Below, piece by piece: positions 1 to 8,161 of a stretch of 46,578 nucleotides of DNA. The first letter of the stretch is position 1; every line of letters starts with the position of its first letter. Origin of the DNA: JBBQER01 sp038320885. GTDB lineage: Bacteria; Actinomycetota; Acidimicrobiia; IMCC26256; PALSA-610. Under the pieces are notes generated by a model, which saw only the letters and a program-made list of their open reading frames with translations, was not told where the DNA came from and did no database searches. Position numbers and translations under genes: made by a program. The stretch is taken from assembly GCA_038320885.1 (NCBI GenBank), contig JBBQER010000019.1, forward strand, positions 1 to 46,578. The letters run 5' to 3'.

Positions 1-228
1 GCCTGCGCCGCGTTTCCCTATCCCGTCCTCGCGGAGATCGCCGCGGCCGGCGTGCGCTGCTTCTCTACCGAGCAGCCCGACGTTCCCGTGCGCTTTCTCG
101 GCGAATCGGAGCAACGGCGCGAGACGTATTTCGACGTGAACCTGCGCCGGGCCCGCCTCTCTTTCTCGCTGGTCGACCTCCCGGCCGCCGTCGACCAGGC
201 GTTCGCGGCCCACCGCTGGAGCGCGTGA
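1..228 (+). CDS. C-terminal end of an unrecognised protein (5' truncated)
   Basis: The window opens inside this gene. Frame 1 is open for 75 codons and ends in TGA at 226-228. The tail contains FPYPVLAEIAAAGVRCFST near its beginning and ends AAHRWSA. It is mixed alpha/beta in character, with no membrane segment and no catalytic motif I can name. The stop overlaps the next start as TGATG, so the two genes are probably translationally coupled. I do not recognise the family from this fragment; the missing 5' part would be needed. Confidence 0.6.
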   Translation, partial: ACAAFPYPVLAEIAAAGVRCFSTEQPDVPVRFLGESEQRRETYFDVNLRRARLSFSLVDLPAAVDQAFAAHRWSA

Positions 229-482
229 TGGAACCCGATCCCGTTCTCGAGCGGCGGGCGCGCATCGCGCGCGGGGCCGAGCTCGGCAAGCGCATCGGCT
301 ATGCGGCCCTCGGCGTGGCGATCGTCAGCTTCTTCGTCGGTGTCGCGACATCCTTCCCGCGGTGGACGGTCGTGGTGAGCACGACCGGGCTCGTCGCCGC
401 GTGCGTGATACTCCCGCTTCCGATCGTGCTCGGCTACGGCGTACGCGCCGCCGCTAGGGAGGATCGCCAACGCCGTCGGTAG
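228..482 (+). CDS. Small two-helix membrane protein
   Basis: The product has 84 residues from the ATG at 228; an alternative GTG lies one codon upstream at 225. A charged N-terminus (about residues 1-22) is followed by two hydrophobic helices (about 24-42 and 47-67) and a basic C-terminal tail rich in Arg. This looks like a small inner-membrane hairpin protein with both ends in the cytoplasm by the positive-inside rule (inference). The start overlaps the TGA of the upstream gene, so it probably works with that protein. I recognise no family, and small membrane proteins of this kind are often lineage-specific. Confidence 0.6.
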   Translation: MEPDPVLERRARIARGAELGKRIGYAALGVAIVSFFVGVATSFPRWTVVVSTTGLVAACVILPLPIVLGYGVRAAAREDRQRRR

Positions 483-541
483 CATCGAAGCGTCGTTCGA
501 TTGCCGCCAGGAGATGTTGGCGCGAGCCCGAAGGAGTGTGC

Positions 542-1546
542 ATGCGTTACCGCCGGTTCGGCCAGAGCGATCTCGTCGTCTCCGAGGTCGGTTTCGGGAC
601 CTGGACGCTGGTGACCGACTGGTGGGGCCGCACCGACCACCCGCACGCGATGATCACCGCCGCGCTCGACGCCGGCATCAACTTCATCGACACCGCACCT
701 GTGTACGGCACCGAGGGCGCCGGCGAATCGATCCTCGCGCCGTACCTGACGGTGCGCGACGACATCGTCATCACGACCAAGTGCGGCTACGACATCAAAG
801 CGGAGCGCAAGTTTCCGGGCCAATCGGAGCGACCGGCCGACTGGCGACCCGAGTCGATCCGCCGCCAGTGCGAAGATTCCCTGCGCCGGCTCGGCACCGA
901 TCGCATCGACCTCTACCAACTGCACAATCCGCGCATCGAGCCGATTCTCGCCGACGATCTCTGGGAGACGCTCGTCGCGCTCAAGGACGAGGGCAAGGTG
1001 CTCGAGCTCGGCGTCGCGCTCGGTCCGGCGATCGGCTGGGTCGAGGAGGGCGTGCGCTCGATCGACGACCGCCCGATCGTGTCGCTCCAAACCGTGTACA
1101 ACGCGCTCGAGCAGGAGCCCGGGCGAACCTTCGCGCAACGGCCGCGCGTGCAACACGGCGAAGTCAGCTTGATCTCACGCGTGCCGCACGCGTCCGATTC
1201 TCTGTCGGGCCGCGCCAACCCCGACACGGTGTTCCCCAAGGGAGACCACCGCGCGCACCGCAACCGCGACAACATGCTCGACAACTTCGAGAAGGCGGAA
1301 ACGCTGTCGTTCCTCTGGGCCGACACCGGGCGCACCAGAGGTCAAGCGGCGATCTCGGCCATCCTCGCCGACTCCGCGTTCACATGCGTCCTGCCGACGG
1401 TGCTGTCGGTCGAAGACGTGACCGAGTACGCGGCCGCGTCCGACCTTCCGCTCACCGCTTCCGAGCACACCGCGGTCGACGCGCTGTGGGCGCGCAACTT
1501 CGACCACGTCGACCGCTACGTCATGCCGTTGAAGTCGAGCGCCTGA
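542..1546 (+). CDS. Aldo/keto reductase
   Basis: This 334-residue cytosolic NAD(P)H-dependent oxidoreductase has a TIM-barrel fold. All four catalytic-tetrad residues of the AKR family are visible: Asp50 and Tyr55 in NFIDTAPVYG, Lys80 in TTKCGYD and His128 in LYQLHNP. The start chosen is ATG 542, because AAGGAG at 531-536 sits 5 nt upstream; a GTG at 536 would lie inside that ribosome site. A TetR gene follows after 6 bp in the same direction, so the pair may be an autoregulated operon. The substrate cannot be read from sequence; members of this branch commonly reduce aldehydes or oxidise sugars. Confidence 0.9.
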   Translation: MRYRRFGQSDLVVSEVGFGTWTLVTDWWGRTDHPHAMITAALDAGINFIDTAPVYGTEGAGESILAPYLTVRDDIVITTKCGYDIKAERKFPGQSERPADWRPESIRRQCEDSLRRLGTDRIDLYQLHNPRIEPILADDLWETLVALKDEGKVLELGVALGPAIGWVEEGVRSIDDRPIVSLQTVYNALEQEPGRTFAQRPRVQHGEVSLISRVPHASDSLSGRANPDTVFPKGDHRAHRNRDNMLDNFEKAETLSFLWADTGRTRGQAAISAILADSAFTCVLPTVLSVEDVTEYAAASDLPLTASEHTAVDALWARNFDHVDRYVMPLKSSA

Positions 1547-1552
1547 GCGCCC

Positions 1553-2149
1553 ATGCGTCTTCCTGCCGACGAACGTCGACAGCAACTGCTCGAGGTCGCG
1601 TGCGACCTCTTCGCGCGCTCGGGCTTCCACGACACGTCGATGGACGACATCGCGGAGGGAGCCGGGGTGACCAAGCCGGTCCTCTACCAGCACTTCCCGA
1701 GCAAGAAGGCGCTGTACGGCGAGCTGCTCGAAGACACCGGGCGCCGGCTGCTCGACCACCTCGCCCGGGCCACGAGCCGCGCCGCATCGGGCCGGGAGCG
1801 GGTCGAGGCCGGCTTTCGGGCCTACTTCCAGTTCGCGGTCGGAGACCGTTCCTCGTTCCGCCTGTTGTTCGGAGCATCGATCCGCAGCGATCCCGACTTC
1901 GCCCGCACGGTCGACGAGGTGCTGCGCGCCGCCGCCGACACCATCTCGGAGCTCATCGCGATCCCGGCCTCCGACAAGCAGCGGCGGGTGCTGGCGAGCG
2001 CGCTCGTGGGCATGGCCGAGGCGGTCGGACGGCGAGCGCTCACCGAGCCCGAGGTCGACGCCGACGAGCTCGCCCGTTGGATCGCCGAGTTCGCCTGGTT
2101 CGGGCTGCGCGGCGTGCGCGCCGACGAAACGATCGCACCCTCGAGCTAG
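1553..2149 (+). CDS. TetR/AcrR-family transcriptional regulator
   Basis: This 198-residue one-component repressor has an N-terminal helix-turn-helix at about residues 8-50 (ADERRQQLLEVACDLF, then GVTKPVLYQHFPSKKALY, the typical TetR recognition helix). An alpha-helical ligand-binding domain follows. It starts 6 bp after the aldo/keto reductase stop, so it is probably cotranscribed with it and may control it. It converges with coaA, 11 bp from that stop. I saw no clear palindromic operator in the 59 bp upstream of the reductase. The ligand is unknown. Confidence 0.9.
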   Translation: MRLPADERRQQLLEVACDLFARSGFHDTSMDDIAEGAGVTKPVLYQHFPSKKALYGELLEDTGRRLLDHLARATSRAASGRERVEAGFRAYFQFAVGDRSSFRLLFGASIRSDPDFARTVDEVLRAAADTISELIAIPASDKQRRVLASALVGMAEAVGRRALTEPEVDADELARWIAEFAWFGLRGVRADETIAPSS

Positions 2150-2160
2150 CGCCGCCGTGG

Positions 2161-3123
2161 CTAGAGCCTCCGGAGCCGAACGCGGTCGACACGGTGATCG
2201 GAGCCCTTCTCGAGCACCAGGTGTGCACGTTCGCGGCTCGGCGCGATGTTCTCGCGCAGGTTGGCGAGGTTGATCTCGCGCCACACCGACCCGCCGAACT
2301 GGCGCGTGTCCTCCTCGGAGGAGCGGGTCAGGAAGTTGAAGTACGAACGCGGATCGTTGAGCGAGGTCTGGCGCAGCAGGATCAACCGGTCGACGTACCA
2401 AGTCTCGAGGTCACCCTCGCTCGCGTCGACGTAGATCGAGAAGTCGAAGAAGTCGGAGACGACGAGACTGGCTTCGGTTCGTCCGCGCCGAGCCGGCGTC
2501 TGCAGCACGTTCACGCCTTCGACGATGACGATGTCGGGGCTGCGGAGCACGTTCTCGTCGCCTTCCACGATGTCGTACGTGAGGTGCGAGTACACGGGTG
2601 CGCGCACCTCGGGCCGGCCCGCCTTGAGCGCGGCCAGGAACTCCAGCAGCGCCCGCACGTCGTAGCTCTCGGGAAATCCCTTGCGGCTCATCAGGCCCCG
2701 CGCCTCGAGCACCGCGTTGGGATAGAGGAATCCATCGGTCGTGACGAGGTCGACGCGCGGGTGATCGATCCAGCGACCGAGCAACGCCTGGAGCAGTCGT
2801 GCGATCGTGCTCTTGCCGGCGGCGACACTGCCACCGATCCCGATCACGTACGGGACGCGGGCGGGGGCGTGGCCCAGGAACGTCTCGGTGACGACGCGCA
2901 GGTCACGGGTCGCGGCGAAGCGCAGGTTGAGGAGCCGCGTCAGCGGGAGGTAGACGTCTTCGACCTCGCTCAGCTCGAACGGCTCGTTCAGGCCCCGTAA
3001 CGACTCGACGTCGGACTCGGTGAGCGTGAGCGGAGTCGACGCGCGCAGTGCACTCCACTGCGCGCGATCGAAGTCGACGTACGGGCTCAGCTCCGACCGT
3101 GAGCGCTCAAAGCTTTCGGCCAC
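2161..3123 (-). CDS. coaA: Pantothenate kinase, type I
   Basis: CoaA catalyses the first step of coenzyme A synthesis: ATP-dependent phosphorylation of pantothenate in the cytoplasm. The 320-residue length matches the bacterial type I enzyme (about 316). The family pattern is clear: YVDFDRAQWSALR near residue 15, the P-loop GGSVAAGKST at 97-106, then TTDGFLYPN, KGFPESYD, PVYSHLTYD and SDFFDFSIYVDA. The start is GTG at 3121-3123. It lies 20 bp downstream of msrA on the same strand, so the two may share a transcript. It supplies CoA for the many acyl-CoA enzymes in this region. Confidence 0.97.
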   Translation of the reverse strand: MAESFERSRSELSPYVDFDRAQWSALRASTPLTLTESDVESLRGLNEPFELSEVEDVYLPLTRLLNLRFAATRDLRVVTETFLGHAPARVPYVIGIGGSVAAGKSTIARLLQALLGRWIDHPRVDLVTTDGFLYPNAVLEARGLMSRKGFPESYDVRALLEFLAALKAGRPEVRAPVYSHLTYDIVEGDENVLRSPDIVIVEGVNVLQTPARRGRTEASLVVSDFFDFSIYVDASEGDLETWYVDRLILLRQTSLNDPRSYFNFLTRSSEEDTRQFGGSVWREINLANLRENIAPSRERAHLVLEKGSDHRVDRVRLRRL

Positions 3124-3143
3124 CGCCGGACGTTAGTAGCCGT

Positions 3144-3800
3144 TCAGTCGGCGCGGGCCAGGCCGATCGGGCAGCTCACGCCCGTGCCGCCGAGCCCGCA
3201 GTACCCACCGGGATTCTTCGCGAGGTACTGCTGGTGGTAGTCCTCGGCGTAGAAGAACGTTGGCGCCTCGACGATCTCGGTCGTGATCGTCGCGAATCCC
3301 GACGCGTCGAGCTGCTTCTGGAACATGTCGCGCGACTCTTCGGCCGCGTCGAGCTGCGCGTTCCCGAAGCAATAGATGCCCGAGCGGTACTGCGTGCCCA
3401 TGTCGTTGCCTTGCCGCATGCCCTGCGTCGGGTCGTGGTTCTCCCAGAACACGCGCAGCATCTCGTCGTAACTCGTCTTCGACCCGTCGAAGACCACGAG
3501 CACGACCTCGTTGTGACCGGTCCGGCCGCTGCAGACCTCTTCGTACGTCGGGTTGGGCGTGACGCCACCGGCGTAACCAACGGCAGTCGTGTAGACCCCG
3601 TCGGCCTGCCAGAACTTGCGCTCCGCGCCCCAGAAACAGCCCATGCCGAAGATGGCCTGCTCGAATCCCTCCGGGAAGGGCGGCTCGAGCGGAGTTCCGA
3701 GCACGAAGTGGCGATCGGGCACCTCGAACGGCCGGGTCGCGCGGCCGGGCAGGGCGTCGGCGGGCGTGGGCATCTGGGACTTGTCTCGACGGGAGAACAT
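3144..3800 (-). CDS. msrA: Peptide methionine sulfoxide reductase MsrA
   Basis: MsrA reduces methionine-S-sulfoxide in oxidised proteins using thioredoxin. The product has 218 residues and carries the catalytic motif GCFWG with Cys55. Resolving cysteines lie in the C-terminal segment (GGYCGLGG and SCPIG), and the family signatures YAGG, GHNE and ENHDPTQGMRQGND are present. I prefer ATG 3800: AGAGAGG lies just upstream, and the resulting N-terminus (MFSRRDKSQMPTPADALPGR) aligns with the usual MsrA start. A GTG at 3830 would add ten residues. It is followed by coaA after 20 bp. The fairly long N-terminal extension before the catalytic Cys resembles the Escherichia coli type. Confidence 0.97.
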   Translation of the reverse strand: MFSRRDKSQMPTPADALPGRATRPFEVPDRHFVLGTPLEPPFPEGFEQAIFGMGCFWGAERKFWQADGVYTTAVGYAGGVTPNPTYEEVCSGRTGHNEVVLVVFDGSKTSYDEMLRVFWENHDPTQGMRQGNDMGTQYRSGIYCFGNAQLDAAEESRDMFQKQLDASGFATITTEIVEAPTFFYAEDYHQQYLAKNPGGYCGLGGTGVSCPIGLARAD

Positions 3801-3863
3801 CTGCGCACCTCTCTTTTCGATTGCTGGCACGGTAAACCGCGTCGCGGCCTCGGTGGTTCCCGT

Positions 3864-4745
3864 TCACGCCCGTCGTTTCGGACGAGCGAGCTCCACGAAC
3901 GCCCGGGCGGCCGGGGTGAGCGGAGAGGGGCGGTGCACCAGTCCGATGGTGCGGGTCAGCGTCGGCACCAGCCGGGCGACCACGGCGCCCTGGGCCGCGA
4001 GCGGTTCCGCCAGGCGAGCCGGGAGAAACGACGTGCCCGCGCCGCTCAGCACCAGCGGCGCGATCGCCTCCCGCTGCGACGTCTCGACCGCGATCACCGG
4101 ATCGACCCCCGCCGACGCCAGGGCCGCGTCGAGGAGGTCGCGCGTCGACGTTCCCGGCGGCGTCGTCACCAGCGGCATTCCCCGGAGCCGGGCGACCGGG
4201 AGCCGTCCCGACGAGGCCAGGCGGGTCCGGGGTGGGCACACCGCGACCAGCTCCTGACGCTCCAGCGAGACCCTGACGAGCTCGTCGCGCGGAGTTCGCA
4301 ATTCGGTCAGGCCGAGCTCGCTCCGCCCGTCGAGCACCATCGCGACGACGGCGCCATCGTCTTCGGGGGCGGCGATGCGCACCGCGATCCCCGGATTGGC
4401 CTTGCGGAACCCGCCGACGAGCCGGCCGAGGGGGTCGGCCGCGAGGGTGGGAAGGGCGACGATGTCGAGCGTCCCGCTGCGGAGATCGCGGACGACAGCC
4501 ACCGACTCGAACACGGCGTCGCGATCTCGGGTGAGCTGCCGGCCGGGGCCGACGAACGCCCGGCCGGCGTCGGTCAGCTCGACGCTGCGGCCGAGGCGGT
4601 GGAACAGGCGCGCGCCGAGCTCCGACTCGAGCCGGCGGATGCCGTCGGACAGCGAAGGCTGGCTGACGTGCATCGACGCCGCGGCCTTGGTGAAGCTGCC
4701 GCGCTCGACCACCGCGAGGACGTACTCGACCTGACGCAGATCCAT
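3864..4745 (-). CDS. LysR-family transcriptional regulator
   Basis: This 293-residue LysR regulator has an N-terminal winged helix-turn-helix (about residues 1-60: MDLRQVEYVLAVVERGSFTKAA, then SQPSLSDGIRRLESELGARLFHR). A periplasmic-binding-protein-like co-inducer domain follows from about residue 90. It is divergent from a TauE/SafE-type transporter, 58 bp apart, the usual arrangement in which a LysR protein controls its neighbour and itself. Since TSUP transporters often move sulfite, sulfoacetate or other anions, the co-inducer may be a sulfur metabolite (inference). The shared promoter region is annotated separately. Confidence 0.92.
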   Translation of the reverse strand: MDLRQVEYVLAVVERGSFTKAAASMHVSQPSLSDGIRRLESELGARLFHRLGRSVELTDAGRAFVGPGRQLTRDRDAVFESVAVVRDLRSGTLDIVALPTLAADPLGRLVGGFRKANPGIAVRIAAPEDDGAVVAMVLDGRSELGLTELRTPRDELVRVSLERQELVAVCPPRTRLASSGRLPVARLRGMPLVTTPPGTSTRDLLDAALASAGVDPVIAVETSQREAIAPLVLSGAGTSFLPARLAEPLAAQGAVVARLVPTLTRTIGLVHRPSPLTPAARAFVELARPKRRA

Positions 4746-4803
4746 AGGTAACGCCTATGATAGCGAGAGCCAAACGAGGCTATATCTATCATGCGTTCCG
4801 GCG
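4746..4803. promoter_or_regulatory. Divergent lysR / TSUP promoter region with inverted repeat
   Basis: The 58-bp divergent spacer is AT-richer than its surroundings. It carries an inverted repeat with arms ATGATAG (4757-4763) and CTATCAT (4786-4792). Each arm contains a -10-like TATCAT, one per strand, and each lies 11 nt from a start codon (ATG 4745 on minus, TTG 4804 on plus). The segment between them is the natural place for a LysR T-N11-A site. Assignment as promoter and operator is inference from position and symmetry. Confidence 0.55.
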
Positions 4804-5568
4804 TTGAATAGCACGGTGGACGCACACCTGCTGCTCGGAGTCACCCTCATCGGCCTGGGAATCGGCTTCGTGTCGGGCGCGTTCGGCAAGGGCGGCTCCG
4901 CGTTGGCGACGCCGCTCCTGCACCTGATCGGCGTGCCCGCGATCATGGCGATCGCGTCGCCCTTGCCGGCAACGATTCCGTCGACGCTCCTCGCGGGACG
5001 CGCGTACTCACGTGCGGGCAACGTCGACCGTCGCATCCTGCGGCTGGGACTGCCGATCGGGCTCCCCGCAACGATCATCGGCGCGCTCCTGACCCGTTGG
5101 ATTCCGGGCGGGCCGCTCGTCATCGTGACCGACGTCGTCGTCCTCGTGTTCGGGATACGCATTCTGCTCACCCGGAGCTCGATCGTCGCGTCGGATATGG
5201 ATCGGCGCGCCACGGTGTCACGGGTGCTCATGATCGTTGGTGTCGTCGGGTTCGTCTCGGGGCTTCTCGGCAACAGCGGAGGCTTCCTGCTCGCGCCGTT
5301 GTTCATGACCGCGCTCGGGCTTCCGGTGCACCGCGCGATCGGAACGTCGCTCGTTCTCGCGACATGTCTTGCCGTTCCGGGAACGATCGTGCACGCGTGG
5401 CTCGGTCACATCGACTGGATGCTCACGCTCGCCTTCGGGTTGGCGGCCGCGCCCGCCGCCGGCGCCGGTGCGCAGCTCGCACTGCGCACCAAGGCGCGGT
5501 CGCTGACACTCGCCTACGGAATGGGGATCACAACGCTCGCCGGAGGGTTGCTCGCCCTCTCTCACTGA
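4804..5568 (+). CDS. TauE/SafE (TSUP) family anion exporter
   Basis: This 254-residue polytopic inner-membrane protein has about eight hydrophobic helices. Two repeated halves carry the TSUP signature: GFVSGAFGKGGSALATPLL near residue 20 and GFVSGLLGNSGGFLLAPLF near residue 145. Family members export or import sulfite, sulfonates or related organic anions. The start is TTG 4804; GTG 4816 is an in-frame alternative. TTG is preferred because its spacing from the TATCAT box mirrors that of the divergent LysR gene. The neighbouring regulator probably controls it. The substrate cannot be assigned from sequence. Confidence 0.85.
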   Translation: MNSTVDAHLLLGVTLIGLGIGFVSGAFGKGGSALATPLLHLIGVPAIMAIASPLPATIPSTLLAGRAYSRAGNVDRRILRLGLPIGLPATIIGALLTRWIPGGPLVIVTDVVVLVFGIRILLTRSSIVASDMDRRATVSRVLMIVGVVGFVSGLLGNSGGFLLAPLFMTALGLPVHRAIGTSLVLATCLAVPGTIVHAWLGHIDWMLTLAFGLAAAPAAGAGAQLALRTKARSLTLAYGMGITTLAGGLLALSH

Positions 5569-5941
5569 CGCTTGCTGACTCACACTGAGCGATTTCTTGC
5601 AAAGAACGGCGCCCCACGCGATTAGGCATCAATTCTCTCCCCATCCGTACCGAAAACAACCAGATGTCCACCGTGCCGCCCCACGGTGCCGCCCGACCGA
5701 CACCACTCGTCGACTCGGCGCGCCACCCGACGCGTAGAGCGTTCGCAATCGCACAAGCCCGTTACCGTCACCAAGCGTTGACGCGAGGCCACGTTACGCC
5801 TCCGTTTCTGGCATGCGCACACGCGCGCGCATACTCTGACTGCACCGTGCTTATGCCGCTGAGTCTTCTCGACGCGCGCACTGGTCGCCCCCCGGCGGTC
5901 TTCTTCGCCCTACGCGCCCGCTGCAACACTGGGCGCGCGCG
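5569..5941. other. 373-bp non-coding stretch before the NlpC/P60 gene
   Basis: No convincing gene is present. A 93-codon open frame here has no family resemblance and unusual composition, so I do not call it. Visible signals are a hairpin with arms CACCGTG (5669-5675) and CACGGTG (5682-5688), a short TTCTT-GCA-AAGAA hairpin near 5593, and a candidate -10 TACTCT at 5832-5837 preceded at 18 bp by CTGGCA. Those would give the wall-hydrolase gene a 5' leader of about 100 nt. I looked for the conserved blocks of a c-di-AMP riboswitch, common before such hydrolases in actinobacteria, and did not find them. Confidence 0.45.
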
Positions 5942-7042
5942 ATGAAGAACGTCAGGCGCGTCCCGCTCGTCGCCGTCATCGTCGCGTTGACGTTTGGCGC
6001 GCTCACGCCATTGCGCGCGAGCGGTGCGACGATCGAGAGCAAGAAGGCCGAAGCCGCGCGACTGGAAGCAGACATCCAAGCCAACGGCGATCACATCGCC
6101 GCGCTCGGCGAGCAATATAACGGCGCGGTGTTGGCTTATGCAGACGCCCAGAACGCAGTAACCGAAGCGCACAAGCGGCTGGTTCACGCGCACGACCGCG
6201 CGGGCAAGCTGAGCGCTTTGGTCTCGGTACGCGCCGCGGTCTTGTACCAAGGCGCGTCGGATCCGATGAGCTCGCTCTTACCGAGCACCGACATCAAGTC
6301 GGTCAACGAGCTCGGTGTTCGCACGGAATACGGCTCCGTCGCGACCGGGAACGACGAACAGCTCATCGCCGATCTCTCGCGTTCCCAACAGGATCTGAAG
6401 ATCGAGCGCAAGCGCCTCGACAAGCGCGTGGCCAGTGCCGCGACCCAACGCGACTACATCGCGACGGCGCGCCAACAGATCGAAGCCGCCAACGCGCGCG
6501 AGACGGAGCTCCTCTCGAGCGTGAAGGGCGAGATCGCAACGCTGATCGCCCAGGAGAAGGCTCGCAGAGAAGCAGCCGTCCGGCGCGCTCTCGCGGATCT
6601 CGCGAACCAACGCGCGAACCAGGGCAACGGAGCCTCGTCGGTTCCCGCGTCGAGCGTCGGCGGCGACAACATCCCCAACCTCCCCGCGCCGTCGGCACGC
6701 GCCGGCGCCGCGATCTCGTTCGCGGAAGCGCAGCTCGGCAAGCCCTACGAGTACGCGGCCACAGGTCCGAACACGTACGACTGCTCCGGTCTCACCATGC
6801 GGGCATGGGCCGCGGCCGGTGTTTCGATGCCGCACTACTCCGGCGCGCAGTACGCGATGTTCCCGCACGTGCCACTCGACGCGCTGCAGCCGGGCGACCT
6901 GATCTTCTGGGGCCCGGGTGGGAGCGAGCACGTGTCGATGTACATCGGCGGTGGCCTCCAGATCGCGGCGACCCACACCGGCGACTACGTGCGCATCCAG
7001 CCCGTCAGCAGCAATCCGGTCGGCGCCGCGCGCCCCGGATAG
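5942..7042 (+). CDS. Secreted NlpC/P60 peptidoglycan endopeptidase with coiled coil
   Basis: This 366-residue exported protein likely cleaves the stem peptide of peptidoglycan (D-Glu to diamino acid) during growth or division, as RipA/RipC-type enzymes do. It has an N-terminal signal peptide (residues 1-29, Arg-rich then hydrophobic) and a long coiled coil (about 30-220). A Pro/Ser/Gly linker and a C-terminal NlpC/P60 domain (about 252-366) follow. The catalytic Cys281 is in YDCSGL, His330 in SEHVSMYIGGG, and the third polar residue is probably His345. The coiled coil is the usual regulatory or partner-binding arm. A DyP gene begins 13 bp downstream. Confidence 0.92.
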   Translation: MKNVRRVPLVAVIVALTFGALTPLRASGATIESKKAEAARLEADIQANGDHIAALGEQYNGAVLAYADAQNAVTEAHKRLVHAHDRAGKLSALVSVRAAVLYQGASDPMSSLLPSTDIKSVNELGVRTEYGSVATGNDEQLIADLSRSQQDLKIERKRLDKRVASAATQRDYIATARQQIEAANARETELLSSVKGEIATLIAQEKARREAAVRRALADLANQRANQGNGASSVPASSVGGDNIPNLPAPSARAGAAISFAEAQLGKPYEYAATGPNTYDCSGLTMRAWAAAGVSMPHYSGAQYAMFPHVPLDALQPGDLIFWGPGGSEHVSMYIGGGLQIAATHTGDYVRIQPVSSNPVGAARPG

Positions 7043-7055
7043 CGCTCGCACCGTC

Positions 7056-7967
7056 GTGAGTCGCGCGCAGCCGGGAATCTTCGGCGAAGGCACATCGGCG
7101 CATCTACATCTCGAGTGGACGGTTCACGCCGACGCGAGCGACGCCGATCTGCGCGTCGCGGTGAGCACGGCGCTCGGCCGCGCCGAGGAAACCGTGACGG
7201 TCGGTGGCGTCAACGCGGTGCTCGGCTTCGGCGCGAATCTTTGGACCCGGCTGTCGCCGGTTCGGCCCGCGCAGCTCGCCTCCTTCGCGGAGGTCGGCGG
7301 CGCGTCGCGACACGCACCCGCAACCCAGCGCGACGTCTGGCTGTGGATCCACGGCTCGTCACCCGACGTCGTGTTCGACAACGGCAAGGACGCGTCGCGC
7401 GCGCTGCGACCGGTCGCCGACCTCCAGCTCGAGCAGTTCGGGTTCCGGTATCGCGACTCACGCGACATCACCGGTTTCATCGACGGCACCGAGAACCCGC
7501 CGACATGGGACGCGCTCGATGTCGCGTTGATTCCTGACGCCGAGCCCGGCGCGAACGGCAGCTACGCGATGACGCAACGCTGGATCCACGATCTCGATCG
7601 CTTTCACGCGCAGACCGTCGCCGAACAAGAGAACGTGTTCGGCCGGTCGAAGGCCGACAGCATCGAGATGGACGACGCCACCAAGCCGCCGTCGGCACAC
7701 ATCGCGCGCGTGGTGATCGAGGAGAACGGCGAAGAGCTCGAGATCTACCGGCGCAGCACTCCGTACTTCGGCATGGCCGAGCACGGTCTCCACTTCGTCG
7801 CGTTCTCCGCCGAGCGCCGGCGCTTCGACCTCATGCTCGCCCGAATGTTCGGCGCGAGCGGTGACGGAGACCATGACCACCTCACCGATTTCTCGCACCC
7901 GGTGAGCGGCTCGTTCTGGTTCGTGCCGTCGCTCGAGGATCTGCTCGCCGCAATCCTCCCGCGCTGA
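7056..7967 (+). CDS. Dye-decolourising heme peroxidase (DyP, YfeX-like)
   Basis: This 303-residue heme peroxidase uses H2O2 to oxidise dyes, phenolics or porphyrins. Key residues are present: distal Asp143 in GFIDGTENP (the GxxDG motif), the proximal heme ligand His215 in PSAHIARV, and the distal Arg in YRRSTPYF (232/233). The layout fits class B/YfeX. The start is GTG 7056; upstream codons in the same frame belong to the NlpC/P60 gene. No signal peptide is seen, so it is cytoplasmic or an encapsulin cargo; no encapsulin gene lies in the window and I see no obvious cargo tail. It is probably cotranscribed with the hydrolase (13-bp gap). Confidence 0.93.
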   Translation: MSRAQPGIFGEGTSAHLHLEWTVHADASDADLRVAVSTALGRAEETVTVGGVNAVLGFGANLWTRLSPVRPAQLASFAEVGGASRHAPATQRDVWLWIHGSSPDVVFDNGKDASRALRPVADLQLEQFGFRYRDSRDITGFIDGTENPPTWDALDVALIPDAEPGANGSYAMTQRWIHDLDRFHAQTVAEQENVFGRSKADSIEMDDATKPPSAHIARVVIEENGEELEIYRRSTPYFGMAEHGLHFVAFSAERRRFDLMLARMFGASGDGDHDHLTDFSHPVSGSFWFVPSLEDLLAAILPR

Positions 7968-8095
7968 CCGACCACCCGAGTAGCGCAGGCCGATCACGAA
8001 GGTGGGCAGCCTCCGCTCTCCCGGTCAGGGCAACCTGACCTAAGGAAATTTCGGATCACCTTACGTCCACAGTCAACCGACCTCCCGCCCGCACC

Positions 8096-8138
8096 GATGC
8101 GTCGGTAGACCACACGAAATGTGGTCCACGGACGCATG
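8096..8138. repeat. 43-bp nested palindromic element, copy 1
   Basis: Outer arms are GATGCGTC (8096-8103) and GACGCATG (8131-8138), pairing over 7 bp. Inner arms are GACCACA (8108-8114) and TGTGGTC (8120-8126), a perfect 7-bp match around a 5-nt loop. Symmetric 4-nt internal loops separate outer from inner arms. A second copy of the same length is at 19983-20025, with about 31 of 43 positions identical by eye. It lies in the 194-bp gap between the DyP and PNPOx genes. No T-run follows, so it is not a standard intrinsic terminator on either strand. Confidence 0.75.
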
Positions 8139-8161
8139 CCGGCGCGGGGCATGCTCTCGGG

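Noticed and set aside
514..3000. 828-codon open frame on plus across the reductase, tetR and coaA region
   Set aside because: It is Arg/Ala/Pro-rich, overlaps three well-supported genes in other frames and strands, and has no family resemblance; typical of GC-rich shadow frames.
5569..5941. c-di-AMP riboswitch before the wall hydrolase
   Set aside because: The genomic setting is right but I could not find the conserved GGGGAACC-type blocks or a matching terminator.
5664..5945. 93-codon frame in the gap before the NlpC/P60 gene
   Set aside because: No ribosome site, no recognisable motif, odd composition, and it would run into the true start of the hydrolase.
7056..7967. DyP peroxidase as an encapsulin cargo system
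   Set aside because: No encapsulin shell gene is adjacent and the C-terminus (EDLLAAILPR) does not show a clear cargo-loading peptide.
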